Translations under genes and position numbers: made by a program
Notes under the pieces: model-generated
Database searches by the model: none
Told to the model about the DNA's origin: nothing
The model's input: only the letters and a program-made list of their open reading frames with translations
Shown: piece by piece, positions 9,070 to 17,279 of the stretch
Position numbering within the stretch: the first letter of the stretch is position 1
Layout: every line of letters starts with the position of its first letter
Assembly: GCA_029262995.1 (NCBI GenBank)
Contig: JAJCYH010000027.1
Location: 44,987 to 108,986, forward strand
Length of the DNA: 64,000 nt
Reading direction: 5' to 3'
DNA from: Saprospiraceae bacterium
GTDB taxonomy: Bacteria; Bacteroidota; Bacteroidia; Chitinophagales; Saprospiraceae

Positions 9070-9711
9070 ATGAAAGTGGCTAAATCTATCACCCTTGTAT
9101 TTTTGATGTTTCTTGCTTCAGAAATATTGGCACAAGAGACTTTTAGATTTGGAGTCTCCGGGGGATTCGGCCTCTCTCAAATTGAAGGTGATAATTTAAA
9201 AGGATTCCGAAAAGCATCTTATGAAACTTCATTATTGGGAGGATTTCTATTTAAAGATAGAAATGAAATTATTGTAGCTCTAGGTTATGAGCAACTTGGA
9301 AGTAAACGTAAAGGTGAAGATGCACCACGCATTTCAGGAAATTATCTCTCTGAAATTGATATGAGTCAAATGTCTCTTTTTGTAGCTTACGCAAAACCTT
9401 TTAATCAAGACTGGGATGGTTCTTACAAGCTTAGAGCAAAAGCCGGTCTTAAATACAATCGCTTGTTGTCTCATAATGCAAGGCTCGTTTCATCTTCGAT
9501 AGTTGATGACTATGAGCTAGCAGATGAGGATTTTAATTCTTCCTATTTGAGTTTGCGGCTTGGGATAGGGGCTAAAATAGGTTCTAGGTTTTTATTAGAA
9601 GTAAATTATGAACATGCCTTGCAAAGCATCATAAAAGACTCTGAAGAAATTCGATTGAACAAATTAATACCATTTGGATTATCCGTGGGTTTATCTTACT
9701 ACTTGTTTTAA
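9070..9711 (+). CDS. Small outer-membrane beta-barrel protein (PorT/OMP_b-brl type)
   Basis: This 213-residue protein has a signal peptide ending ILAQ. The rest shows alternating aromatic and polar strands, with Gly-rich starts (FRFGVSGGFGLSQIEGDN) and a terminal SVGLSYYLF ending in Phe, typical of an 8-10-stranded Bacteroidota barrel. It lies 4 bp after the unrecognised secreted protein and 11 bp before the arylsulfotransferase-like gene, suggesting a three-gene operon. The family includes PorT of the T9SS, but many members have no known role, so I do not assign porT. Confidence 0.8.
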   Translation: MKVAKSITLVFLMFLASEILAQETFRFGVSGGFGLSQIEGDNLKGFRKASYETSLLGGFLFKDRNEIIVALGYEQLGSKRKGEDAPRISGNYLSEIDMSQMSLFVAYAKPFNQDWDGSYKLRAKAGLKYNRLLSHNARLVSSSIVDDYELADEDFNSSYLSLRLGIGAKIGSRFLLEVNYEHALQSIIKDSEEIRLNKLIPFGLSVGLSYYLF

Positions 9712-9722
9712 TTCAACTATGA

Positions 9723-11339
9723 ATGCTAAGACTACTTGTAGCTGTAACTATTTTAGCAACAACTAAATTTTCATATTGTCAATCCGTTGGCACTACCAAG
9801 CTATCTGAAAAAGCATTAAGCAAATTTACATTGGTCAACCCAGTAAATGCGACAGACTGTTATCTAATAGACAATTGTGGGTTCATAGTAAAAAAATGGG
9901 ATTCAGACTACAGACCTGGACTAGCTGCTTACCTTGATTCGAAGGGAAACTTATACAGAGCTGGAAGAATTGGTTCTAATACATTCAGAGCAGGAGGACT
10001 TGGAGGAAGCATAGAAAAATTCAGATGGAACGGAGCTAAAGAATGGGAATATATCTTGGCAGATAAGCTATATCATTTGCATCATGATTTTTATATTATG
10101 AATGACGGAAAATTGATGCTTGTTGCATGGGAATTAATATCCTTTCAAGAACTAGTAGAAAAGGGTAGGACCGACTTCCCTCAAAATGGACAATTCTATT
10201 CAGAGAAAATATTATTAATTGATCCAGAAAATAATTTTAATGAAGTTTGGAGCTGGCGAGCTATAGATCATATTATTCAATATACTTCTGATACAATTGA
10301 CAACTATGGTCTTGCCTCAGAAAATCCACGTAAATTAGATATCAACCTTAATAAAGGTTTGACGAATAATTATCTAGATTGGCTCCACATCAATTCTGTC
10401 GATGTAAATGAAAAGGATAGTTTGATTATGCTAAGTTGTAATGGAATAGAGGAATTAATAGTCATTGAATTTTCTAAAAATCAAAGCATATCAAACAATT
10501 CATTTGGAGGGAGATTTGGCTTTGGAGGAGATTTACTATTTAGGTGGGGCAATTACGCCAACTTTTCAGATGATACCTTAACGGTTAAAAGGTTCTTTAG
10601 TCAACATGATGTCAGTTGGTTAAGCGCTCAAGATTTTAGCACCATCAGTGTATTTAATAACGGAAGGAGGAAGGAAAATGAAAACTATTCAACGGTTGAT
10701 ATTATTTCCTTTGAAGAATCATTATCTGATTGGATAAATAATATGGCTTCTTCTGAACTTCAAAATAGGAATTTTGAATGGTCTTACAATGAAGACAGGA
10801 GCCAAAACTTATACTCAAAAAGAATGTCCTCAGCTCAATGGTTTGAAGGAAACTGGATAATTTGTTCCTCTGATAATGGGCGAATAATTGAGGTAGACTC
10901 TAATAATAGTATACTGTGGGAATATATAAATCCGGTTGGCGTAAATCAAATCTTCAATCCTGATGAAACACCATTTGGTAATGTATTATTTGCCGCTTAT
11001 GTATACGATGAGGATTATTTTGATTCAGAACTTGAGCTAATGATTTCTGAAGATAAAATTGAGTTGGGAAATGAAGATTGCATTGATGTAATTTCTTCAA
11101 TGCCAAATGAAATTGAAGGTCCGAAGATAGATATTATAAATTCTCATATATTTTTTAGTGCGTATTTATCCTTGAGACTAAATGTATATGATATGTCTGG
11201 GAAAGAGATTATGAGAAGTCAAGAAATTGAGAATGGTTTTTGCTTGAATTTAAGTGCATTTCCTATTGGTCTGTATGCTGTTGTTGTAGAGGATATAGAT
11301 AATTTAGGGATTAGCGTTTATACATTTTTTAACAACTAG
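9723..11339 (+). CDS. Secreted arylsulfotransferase-like protein with T9SS type A sorting domain
   Basis: This 538-residue protein has a signal peptide ending SYCQ. Residues of about 40-420 resemble arylsulfate sulfotransferase propeller proteins (ASST/Arylsulfotran_2): NCGFIVKKWDSDYRPGLAAYLDSKGNLYRAG, LHHDFYIMNDGKLMLVAWE, then a run of WD-like beta blades. The last 70 residues form a type A sorting domain (LNVYDMSGKEIM, LSAFPIGLYAVVVED), so it is exported by T9SS and probably anchored at the surface. Known ASST enzymes move sulfate from aryl sulfates to phenols. The catalytic His is not certain here, so activity is an inference. The xerC-like gene follows 4 bp later. Confidence 0.75.
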   Translation: MLRLLVAVTILATTKFSYCQSVGTTKLSEKALSKFTLVNPVNATDCYLIDNCGFIVKKWDSDYRPGLAAYLDSKGNLYRAGRIGSNTFRAGGLGGSIEKFRWNGAKEWEYILADKLYHLHHDFYIMNDGKLMLVAWELISFQELVEKGRTDFPQNGQFYSEKILLIDPENNFNEVWSWRAIDHIIQYTSDTIDNYGLASENPRKLDINLNKGLTNNYLDWLHINSVDVNEKDSLIMLSCNGIEELIVIEFSKNQSISNNSFGGRFGFGGDLLFRWGNYANFSDDTLTVKRFFSQHDVSWLSAQDFSTISVFNNGRRKENENYSTVDIISFEESLSDWINNMASSELQNRNFEWSYNEDRSQNLYSKRMSSAQWFEGNWIICSSDNGRIIEVDSNNSILWEYINPVGVNQIFNPDETPFGNVLFAAYVYDEDYFDSELELMISEDKIELGNEDCIDVISSMPNEIEGPKIDIINSHIFFSAYLSLRLNVYDMSGKEIMRSQEIENGFCLNLSAFPIGLYAVVVEDIDNLGISVYTFFNN

Positions 11340-11343
11340 ATAA

Positions 11344-12252
11344 TTGAGTAAACAAATCAATATTGAAGATTGCAATTCATTTTTCAATTACTTGGAATTT
11401 GAGAAGAGATATTCCAATCACACCTTAATCTCGTATCGAAACGATATTCTACAATTCACTGCCTTTTGCAATGGAATGTATGAAGTTGAACATTGGAATG
11501 ATCTCACACATAAACATATTCGCTCCTGGATGGTTGAACTTGTAGACAAAGGCATAGGACCTAAATCGATTAGAAGAAAATTATCATCGCTTAGAGCCTT
11601 GTTCCTGTTTTTTAGAAAACATGATTTGGTTCAGTCAAATCCTATGATTAAAGTTGTCGCACCTAAGATTTCAAAGAGTCTCCCAGAAACCATAACAAGA
11701 GACAGAGTTGAAAAATTATTTGATGTTATTAAAAGCGACTCCTTTGCTGATTTCAGAAATAGATTGATTATTGAGCTATTTTATATCACAGGAATGAGAC
11801 GTGCTGAATTGATGATGTTAAAAGATGAAAACATTGACTATTCAAATAAACAGGTGAAAGTACTTGGAAAGGGAAATAAGGAGAGAACTATTCCTTTATT
11901 TGATGTCGTTATTGTGAAAATCAAAAAATACTTGCGTTTAAGAGAAGAATATTTTGGAGATAATACTGTTGACACATATTTATTTGTGACAAACAAGGGT
12001 AAAAAACTTTATCCAAAATGGGTTTATAACATGGTTAAATCCTATCTTTCTACGATTACAACTCAAAATAAAAGGTCTCCTCATGTGTTAAGACACAGTT
12101 TTGCAACCCATTTATTGGATGCAGGAGCTGAATTAACAGCAATAAAAGATTTATTAGGGCATGTAAATCTGTCTGCAACGCAGATTTATACCCATAATTC
12201 GATAGAAAAACTAAAAAACGTCTATAAATCGGCCCATCCTAAATCAGTTTGA
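11344..12252 (+). CDS. xerC: Tyrosine recombinase XerC/XerD type
   Basis: This 302-residue site-specific recombinase has an N-terminal SAM-like DNA-binding domain (about 8-95) and a C-terminal catalytic domain. The catalytic set is complete: R152 in TGMRRAEL, K176 in GKGNKER, H247 and R250 in HVLRH, H273 in LLGH, and nucleophile Y282. It starts with TTG; no in-frame ATG precedes the conserved start. Length and sequence fit the chromosomal dimer-resolution Xer proteins of Bacteroidota, which are often found upstream of tRNA-tuf clusters, rather than an integron or transposon integrase. The choice between xerC and xerD is tentative. Confidence 0.88.
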   Translation: MSKQINIEDCNSFFNYLEFEKRYSNHTLISYRNDILQFTAFCNGMYEVEHWNDLTHKHIRSWMVELVDKGIGPKSIRRKLSSLRALFLFFRKHDLVQSNPMIKVVAPKISKSLPETITRDRVEKLFDVIKSDSFADFRNRLIIELFYITGMRRAELMMLKDENIDYSNKQVKVLGKGNKERTIPLFDVVIVKIKKYLRLREEYFGDNTVDTYLFVTNKGKKLYPKWVYNMVKSYLSTITTQNKRSPHVLRHSFATHLLDAGAELTAIKDLLGHVNLSATQIYTHNSIEKLKNVYKSAHPKSV

Positions 12253-12281
12253 AAAAAAAACAAATATTTTTTATTCTGGTG

Positions 12282-12312
12282 TTTACATATAATCGAAAAA
12301 TATCTATTTTTG
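12282..12312 (+). promoter_or_regulatory. Bacteroidota promoter of the tRNA-tuf cluster
   Basis: A -33 element TTTA at 12282-12285 and a -7 element TATTTTTG at 12305-12312 are separated by 19 bases, matching the TTTG/TAnnTTTG consensus with one change. Transcription would start about 30 bases before tRNA-Thr. Confidence 0.6.
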
Positions 12313-12350
12313 CAGTCGCTTTAAAGAAAGCACTATTATTTTGATATAAT

Positions 12351-12424
12351 GCCGATGTAGCTCAGTTGGCCAGAGCAGCTGATTTGTAATCAGCGGGTCG
12401 GGGGTTCGAATCCCTCCATCGGCT
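12351..12424 (+). tRNA. tRNA-Thr (anticodon UGU)
   Basis: A complete cloverleaf: acceptor GCCGATG/CATCGGC, anticodon stem GCTGA/TCAGC with loop TTTGTAA (anticodon TGT), and T arm with GGTTCGAATCC. CCA is not encoded. It is the first gene of the Thr-Tyr-Gly-Thr-tuf cluster. Confidence 0.97.
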
Positions 12425-12439
12425 CATTGTCTTAATTGA

Positions 12440-12521
12440 GGGGGTGCGCCGAAGTTGGAGAGACGGGGCAGACTGTAAATCTGTTGCTTAGGCTGAGTAG
12501 GTTCGAATCCCACCACCCCCA
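12440..12521 (+). tRNA. tRNA-Tyr (anticodon GUA)
   Basis: An 82-base class II tRNA with acceptor GGGGGTG/CACCCCC, anticodon loop CTGTAAA (GTA) and a long variable arm. CCA is not encoded. Confidence 0.96.
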
Positions 12522-12536
12522 CGAAATAAGAAAAAT

Positions 12537-12609
12537 GCGGAAGTAGCTCAGTTGGTAGAGCATCAGCCTTCCAAGCTGAGGGTCGCGGGTTCGAGTCTCG
12601 TCTTCCGCT
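12537..12609 (+). tRNA. tRNA-Gly (anticodon UCC)
   Basis: A cloverleaf with acceptor GCGGAAG/CTTCCGC and anticodon stem TCAGC/GCTGA around loop CTTCCAA (TCC). CCA is not encoded. Confidence 0.97.
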
Positions 12610-12629
12610 CTGTTTTGCACGGCATTTAT

Positions 12630-12702
12630 GCCAATGTAGCTCAGTTGGTAGAGCACCTCCATGGTAAGGAGGGGGTCGCTGGTTCAAGTCCAGTCATTGG
12701 CT
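12630..12702 (+). tRNA. tRNA-Thr (anticodon GGU)
   Basis: A cloverleaf with acceptor GCCAATG/CATTGGC and anticodon stem CCTCC/GGAGG around loop ATGGTAA (GGT). It is the second threonine isoacceptor of the cluster and lies 64 bp before tuf. Confidence 0.97.
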
Positions 12703-12766
12703 CTATCGCATTTAATATTTAGGATATAATTTGTTTCAGTAAAATAACTTTTTAAAATACTTAATA

Positions 12767-13963
12767 ATGGCTAAAGAAACCTTTCAACGGATCAAACCAC
12801 ACGTTAACATCGGTACTATTGGTCACGTTGACCACGGAAAAACTACCTTGACAGCAGCTATAACTTATGTTTTGTCAGAGCAAGGATTATCTAAAAAAAT
12901 GGATTACGATTCTATTGATGGTGCTCCAGAAGAAAAAGAAAGAGGTATTACAATTAATACTGCACACGTTGAATACGAAACTGTAAACAGGCACTATGCG
13001 CACGTAGATTGTCCTGGTCACGCGGATTACGTTAAAAACATGGTTACGGGTGCTGCTCAGATGGACGGTGCTATCTTAGTTGTTGCAGCTACAGATGGAC
13101 CTATGCCACAAACTAGAGAACACATTTTGTTGTGTCGTCAGGTTGGGGTACCAAATGTCGTAGTATTCATGAACAAAGTTGATTTGGTTGATGATCCAGA
13201 GATGCTTGAATTGGTAGAGATGGAAGTTAGAGAGCTTCTAAGCCAATATGAGTTTGATGGTGATAATTGTTCAGTTATTCAAGGTTCTGCGCTTAAGGCA
13301 CTTGAAGGTACTGACGAAGGAAAAGCTCAAATCATGGAATTGATGAATGCTGTAGATACAGAAATTCCAGAACCAGTTAGAGAAGTAGATAAAGACTTCT
13401 TGATGCCTGTTGAGGATGTATTCTCTATTACAGGTAGAGGTACAGTAGCTACAGGTAGAATCGAAAGAGGCGTAATTAACACAGGTGACCAAGTAGAGAT
13501 TGTAGGTATGATGAGAGATGGCGAAAAGCCTCTAAATTCTACTATTACTGGTGTTGAGATGTTTAGGAAAATATTGGAAAGAGGTGAAGCGGGTGATAAT
13601 GCAGGTCTTCTTTTAAGAGGTATCGATAAGAATGATATCAAGAGAGGTATGGTTATCGTTAAGCCTGGTTCAGTGAAACCACACAAAAAATTCAAATGCG
13701 AGGTTTACGTATTAGGAAAAGATGAAGGAGGAAGACATACACCTTTCTTCAACGGATACAGACCTCAGTTCTATTTTAGAACTACTGACGTTACCGGTGA
13801 TGTAGCATTGCCCGATGGTGTTGAAATGGTAATGCCTGGTGATAACGTATCATTGGAGGTGACATTACTTAACACTATTGCCATGGAGAAAGGATTGAGA
13901 TTTGCGATTAGGGAAGGTGGTAGAACAGTTGGTGCAGGTCAGGTAACTGAAATTCTTGAATAA
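12767..13963 (+). CDS. tuf: Translation elongation factor Tu
   Basis: This 398-residue GTPase carries aminoacyl-tRNA to the ribosomal A site. The G1 loop GHVDHGKT is at residues 19-26, the switch II DCPGH at about 81-85 and NKVD at about 136-139, followed by beta-barrel domains 2 and 3 ([28 protein letters not shown]). The length matches the family. It follows four tRNA genes in the order Thr-Tyr-Gly-Thr, the same order and anticodons as the tufB cluster of E. coli, and is closed by its own terminator. Confidence 0.99.
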   Translation: MAKETFQRIKPHVNIGTIGHVDHGKTTLTAAITYVLSEQGLSKKMDYDSIDGAPEEKERGITINTAHVEYETVNRHYAHVDCPGHADYVKNMVTGAAQMDGAILVVAATDGPMPQTREHILLCRQVGVPNVVVFMNKVDLVDDPEMLELVEMEVRELLSQYEFDGDNCSVIQGSALKALEGTDEGKAQIMELMNAVDTEIPEPVREVDKDFLMPVEDVFSITGRGTVATGRIERGVINTGDQVEIVGMMRDGEKPLNSTITGVEMFRKILERGEAGDNAGLLLRGIDKNDIKRGMVIVKPGSVKPHKKFKCEVYVLGKDEGGRHTPFFNGYRPQFYFRTTDVTGDVALPDGVEMVMPGDNVSLEVTLLNTIAMEKGLRFAIREGGRTVGAGQVTEILE

Positions 13964-13994
13964 AAAGTTATTTGACAACAAATTGATATCATGA

Positions 13995-14027
13995 ATTAAG
14001 CACTCAGTTATTGAGTGCTTAATTTTC
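13995..14027 (+). terminator. Terminator after tuf
   Basis: A perfect 12-bp stem (13995-14006 with 14012-14023) with loop GTTAT is followed by TTTCT. It separates tuf from tRNA-Trp and secE. Confidence 0.85.
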
Positions 14028-14060
14028 TGCATTATAGCGGAATATGTGTTCGAACACCAT

Positions 14061-14133
14061 AGGGGAGTAGCTCAATTGGTAGAGCGGTGGTCTCCAAAAC
14101 CATAGGCTGCGGGTTCGATTCCTGTCTCCCCTG
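14061..14133 (+). tRNA. tRNA-Trp (anticodon CCA)
   Basis: A cloverleaf with acceptor AGGGGAG/CTCCCCT and anticodon loop CTCCAAA (CCA). It lies 21 bp upstream of secE, a common bacterial arrangement. Confidence 0.97.
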
Positions 14134-14154
14134 CTAAAATAAAGACGAAAGAAT

Positions 14155-14352
14155 ATGAACGATTTTATTTTATATATTAAAGAGAGTTATAATGAGCTCA
14201 TCCATAAAGTAACTTGGCCAACATGGTCAAACCTCTTTAGCAGTACAAGGCTTGTTATCATTTCAACAATCATGATTTCCTTGGTCATCTTTGTGATGGA
14301 TGTGGTATCTAAAGGGGTACTAACAAGGATTTATGAGTTGAATTTTATTTAA
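14155..14352 (+). CDS. secE: Preprotein translocase subunit SecE
   Basis: This 65-residue single-span form of SecE begins with an amphipathic helix (YIKESYNELIHKVTWPTWSNL), where KVTWPTW is the family signature. One membrane helix follows (about residues 31-55). It clamps SecY in the SecYEG channel. The short form is normal outside Gammaproteobacteria. It lies between tRNA-Trp and nusG, the usual position. Confidence 0.96.
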   Translation: MNDFILYIKESYNELIHKVTWPTWSNLFSSTRLVIISTIMISLVIFVMDVVSKGVLTRIYELNFI

Positions 14353-14373
14353 CAGCGAGATAATACTCCTCTG

Positions 14374-14919
14374 ATGTCAGAAGAAACTAGATGGTACTCC
14401 TTACGTGTAATAAGCGGAAAGGAAAAAAAGATAAAGGAATATATTGAGCTTGAATTACAGAGAAAGAAATGGAACGACTTTGTAACTCAAGTATTGGTTC
14501 CTTCAGAAAAGGTGTATAAAATTAGGAATGGTAAAAAAGTAATCTTAGAAAGGAACATATTACCAGGTTATATCTTAATTGAAGCACTACCATCTAAGTT
14601 TAGCGGAGAAATGATTCAGGCTATTACCAATGTACCAAATGTGATACATTTTTTGGGGAAGAGCAATCCCATTCCGATGAGGCAATCAGAAGCAAACAGG
14701 ATGCTTGGAAAAGTTGATGAATCTCAGGAAGTTGGAGAATCTATGCTAGAGCCATTCATCGTTGGCGAAACGGTAAAAATTATTGATGGTCCTTTCAACG
14801 ATTTTGTTGGGGATATCAAAGAGGTTAATGAGGAGAAGAAGAAATTAAAAGTTATAGTTAAGATTTTCGGTAGAGGAACCGAAGTCGAATTGAATTTTAT
14901 GCAAATTGAAAAACAATAA
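14374..14919 (+). CDS. nusG: Transcription termination/antitermination factor NusG
   Basis: This 181-residue protein has an NGN domain (WYSLRVISGKEKKIKEYIELEL near the start, ERNILPGYILIEA around residue 60) and a C-terminal KOW domain (about 128-181, VGETVKIIDGPFNDFVGDI). It binds RNA polymerase, reduces pausing and links it to Rho or the ribosome. It lies 21 bp after secE and 23 bp before rplK. Confidence 0.97.
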   Translation: MSEETRWYSLRVISGKEKKIKEYIELELQRKKWNDFVTQVLVPSEKVYKIRNGKKVILERNILPGYILIEALPSKFSGEMIQAITNVPNVIHFLGKSNPIPMRQSEANRMLGKVDESQEVGESMLEPFIVGETVKIIDGPFNDFVGDIKEVNEEKKKLKVIVKIFGRGTEVELNFMQIEKQ

Positions 14920-14942
14920 TAAGTTATTTAAGATAGTCTGAT

Positions 14943-15386
14943 ATGGCAAAGGAAATAGAAGGTTTTATAAAACTACAAGTTAAAGGAGGTGCTGCGAACC
15001 CTTCACCACCAGTTGGACCTGCATTAGGTGCCAAAGGTGTTAACATTATGGAATTCTGTAAAAGGTTCAATGCCAAGACAGAAGATTCCAGAGGAAAAGT
15101 ACTTCCAGTTGTAGTTACTGTTTTTAAAGATAAGTCATTTGATTTTATCATTAAAACACCACCAGCGGCTATTCAATTATTAGAGGCTGCAAACCTTAAA
15201 AAAGGTTCTCCAGAGTCTAATAGAGATAAAGTAGGTACCGTAACATGGGATCAAGTGAAATTGATCACAAATGACAAAATGGAAGATTTGAATGCTTTTA
15301 CTGTTGAGTCAGGTATGAAAATGGTTGCTGGAACAGCAAGAAGTATGGGAATCGTAGTGGAGGGAACACCTCCATGGGATCAATAA
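14943..15386 (+). CDS. rplK: 50S ribosomal protein L11
   Basis: This 147-residue protein has the N-terminal [21 protein letters not shown] motif region and a C-terminal 23S-binding domain ending [12 protein letters not shown]. It forms the GTPase-associated centre stalk base with 23S rRNA. It is the first ribosomal gene of the rplKAJL run. Confidence 0.98.
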   Translation: MAKEIEGFIKLQVKGGAANPSPPVGPALGAKGVNIMEFCKRFNAKTEDSRGKVLPVVVTVFKDKSFDFIIKTPPAAIQLLEAANLKKGSPESNRDKVGTVTWDQVKLITNDKMEDLNAFTVESGMKMVAGTARSMGIVVEGTPPWDQ

Positions 15387-15432
15387 TTTTTTTAACAAGG
15401 GAGTCGATAAGACGCTAAAACCTTAATTTATT

Positions 15433-16119
15433 ATGGCAAAAGTTACTAAAAAAAGAAAGGTTGCTAATACCAAAGTAGATCCAGACAAGTTATATCAACT
15501 TGATGAAGCTATGAAATTAGTTAAGGAAGTCAATACCGCTAAATTTGACGCATCCATAGACATCCATATTCGTTTAGGTGTAGATCCAAGAAAAGCAGAT
15601 CAAGCTATCAGAGGGACTGTTACACTTCCTCATGGGACGGGTAAATCTAAAAGTGTTTTGGTTTTGTGTACACCTGATAAAGAAGAGGAAGCTAAGGAAG
15701 CAGGTGCTGATTACGTAGGTTTAGATGAATACATAAATAAAATTCAACAAGGTTGGACTGATGTAGATGTGATTATTGCAGCACCAAATGTAATGGCTCA
15801 ATTGGGAAAGATTGGTAGAATATTAGGACCTCGTGGACTAATGCCTAACCCTAAATCTGGTACAGTAACTCCAAATGTAGGAGCAGCCGTTAAAGAAGTT
15901 AAGGGTGGTAAAATCGCTTTCCGTGTAGATAAGTATGGTATCATTCATAGTACAGTTGGAAGAGTATCTTTTTCTCCAGAAAAACTTACTGAAAATGCCA
16001 CGGAATTATTAACCACTATAAACCGTTTAAGGCCTTCTTCTGCTAAAGGTATTTATATGAGAGGTATAAGTATCGCTTCTAGCATGAGCCCAGGTATTAA
16101 GGTTGAAGATAAATTTTAA
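15433..16119 (+). CDS. rplA: 50S ribosomal protein L1
   Basis: This 228-residue L1 forms the mobile stalk at the E site and often represses its own operon. Visible signatures are the [25 protein letters not shown] start and the central [15 protein letters not shown] motif. It lies 46 bp after rplK. I did not identify a clear L1-binding mimic in the mRNA. Confidence 0.98.
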   Translation: MAKVTKKRKVANTKVDPDKLYQLDEAMKLVKEVNTAKFDASIDIHIRLGVDPRKADQAIRGTVTLPHGTGKSKSVLVLCTPDKEEEAKEAGADYVGLDEYINKIQQGWTDVDVIIAAPNVMAQLGKIGRILGPRGLMPNPKSGTVTPNVGAAVKEVKGGKIAFRVDKYGIIHSTVGRVSFSPEKLTENATELLTTINRLRPSSAKGIYMRGISIASSMSPGIKVEDKF

Positions 16120-16140
16120 GATCATTTAAAAAAAATAGAA

Positions 16141-16671
16141 ATGACTAGAGAAGAAAAATCCGTGGTGATTGAGGAATTATCAGCTAAATTCAAAGATTCA
16201 CCTTATTTCTATATCGCTGATTCATCTCAGCTTACAGTAGAAAATATAAATAAATTTAGAGGTCTATGTTTTACTAAAGGCATCGAAATGCGTGTCGTTA
16301 AAAATACAATGATCAAAAAAGCTCTTGAAGCTGCCGGTGGTGAAGATGCTGGATATGGCGACATTTATAGTGCGCTTACAGGTCCATCTTCTTTAATGTT
16401 TACCGAAGTAGCGAACAGTCCTGCAAAAGTTATCAAAGAATTCAGAAAATCATTTGATAAGCCAGTTCTTAAAGCAGCTTTCATTGACACAGCAATTTTC
16501 TTAGGCGATGACGCTTTGGATCAGTTGGCTTCATTGAAATCGAAAGAAGAATTGTTAGGAGATATTGTATTGTTGTTACAATCTCCAGCTAAAAATGTTA
16601 TATCTGCCCTTAAATCAGGAGGGTCTACGATAGCTGGTCTTGTTAAAGCATTACAAGAAAGAGCTCAGTAA
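16141..16671 (+). CDS. rplJ: 50S ribosomal protein L10
   Basis: This 176-residue L10 anchors L7/L12 dimers to the ribosome. The start MTREEKSVVIEELSAKF and the middle FTKGIEMRVVKNTMIKKALE are typical. The leader is only 21 bases, much shorter than the regulatory L10 leader of E. coli, so any autogenous control would have to act elsewhere. It lies 69 bp before rplL. Confidence 0.97.
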   Translation: MTREEKSVVIEELSAKFKDSPYFYIADSSQLTVENINKFRGLCFTKGIEMRVVKNTMIKKALEAAGGEDAGYGDIYSALTGPSSLMFTEVANSPAKVIKEFRKSFDKPVLKAAFIDTAIFLGDDALDQLASLKSKEELLGDIVLLLQSPAKNVISALKSGGSTIAGLVKALQERAQ

Positions 16672-16740
16672 TTATGGCTTCCAAGCTAATCGCATCTTTA
16701 TTATTAATGATGTAATTATTAAAATATAAAAAAAATTATC

Positions 16741-17121
16741 ATGGCAGACTTAAAGTCAATTGCAGACCAATTAGTTAATCTAACCGTAAAAGAAGTTAGC
16801 GAATTGGCAGACATTTTAAAAGAAGATTACGGTATTGAACCTGCTGCTGCTGCTGTTGCGGTTGCTGCTGGTCCTGCTGCTGGCGGTGATGCTGGTGGAG
16901 ATGCAGTTCAAACTGAATTTACAGTAATGTTAAATTCTGCGGGAGCAGCAAAACTAGCAGTAGTAAAAGAAGTTAAAAACCTTTTAGGCTTAGGTCTAAA
17001 AGAAGCTAAAGAACTTGTTGATAGCGCACCTGCTGCAGTAAAAGAGGGTGTTGCTAAAGAAGAAGCAGAATCCATTAAGGCTGCTTTGGAAGCTGCTGGA
17101 GCTGACGTAGAATTAAAATAA
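16741..17121 (+). CDS. rplL: 50S ribosomal protein L7/L12
   Basis: This 126-residue stalk protein recruits translation GTPases. It has an N-terminal dimerisation region (1-35), an Ala/Gly-rich hinge (about 37-55) and a C-terminal domain with [19 protein letters not shown] hairpin lies downstream before rpoB. Confidence 0.98.
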   Translation: MADLKSIADQLVNLTVKEVSELADILKEDYGIEPAAAAVAVAAGPAAGGDAGGDAVQTEFTVMLNSAGAAKLAVVKEVKNLLGLGLKEAKELVDSAPAAVKEGVAKEEAESIKAALEAAGADVELK

Positions 17122-17172
17122 ACGTCACCCCAGTAGATGAACAAATATTGTTCTTTAAACTTTTAAAATAAG

Positions 17173-17206
17173 TTGGCTTAGTCATTGAATGCAATGGCTA
17201 AGCTAA
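17173..17206 (+). promoter_or_regulatory. Hairpin between rplL and rpoB, possible attenuator or processing site
   Basis: A 14-bp stem (17173-17186 with 17193-17206, two G-U pairs) has the 6-base loop GAATGC. It is followed by ACCTATTTTAG rather than a strong T-run. This is the usual position of the partial terminator that lowers rpoBC relative to ribosomal protein output; the role is inferred. Confidence 0.6.
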
Positions 17207-17279
17207 ACCTATTTTAGATACATAATATTTAATCTAGGTTCAAACTTTATTATTTCCTATTTGTCTTAAATACTTTTCA

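Noticed and set aside
11344..12252. Integrase of a mobile element next to tRNA genes
   Set aside because: The sequence fits a chromosomal Xer recombinase, the tRNAs are intact with no duplicated 3' ends seen, and no other mobile-element genes are nearby.
12424..12687. Two minus-strand reading frames over the tRNA cluster
   Set aside because: They are antisense translations of tRNA genes; the RRDSNPRP-like string is a well-known tRNA artefact.
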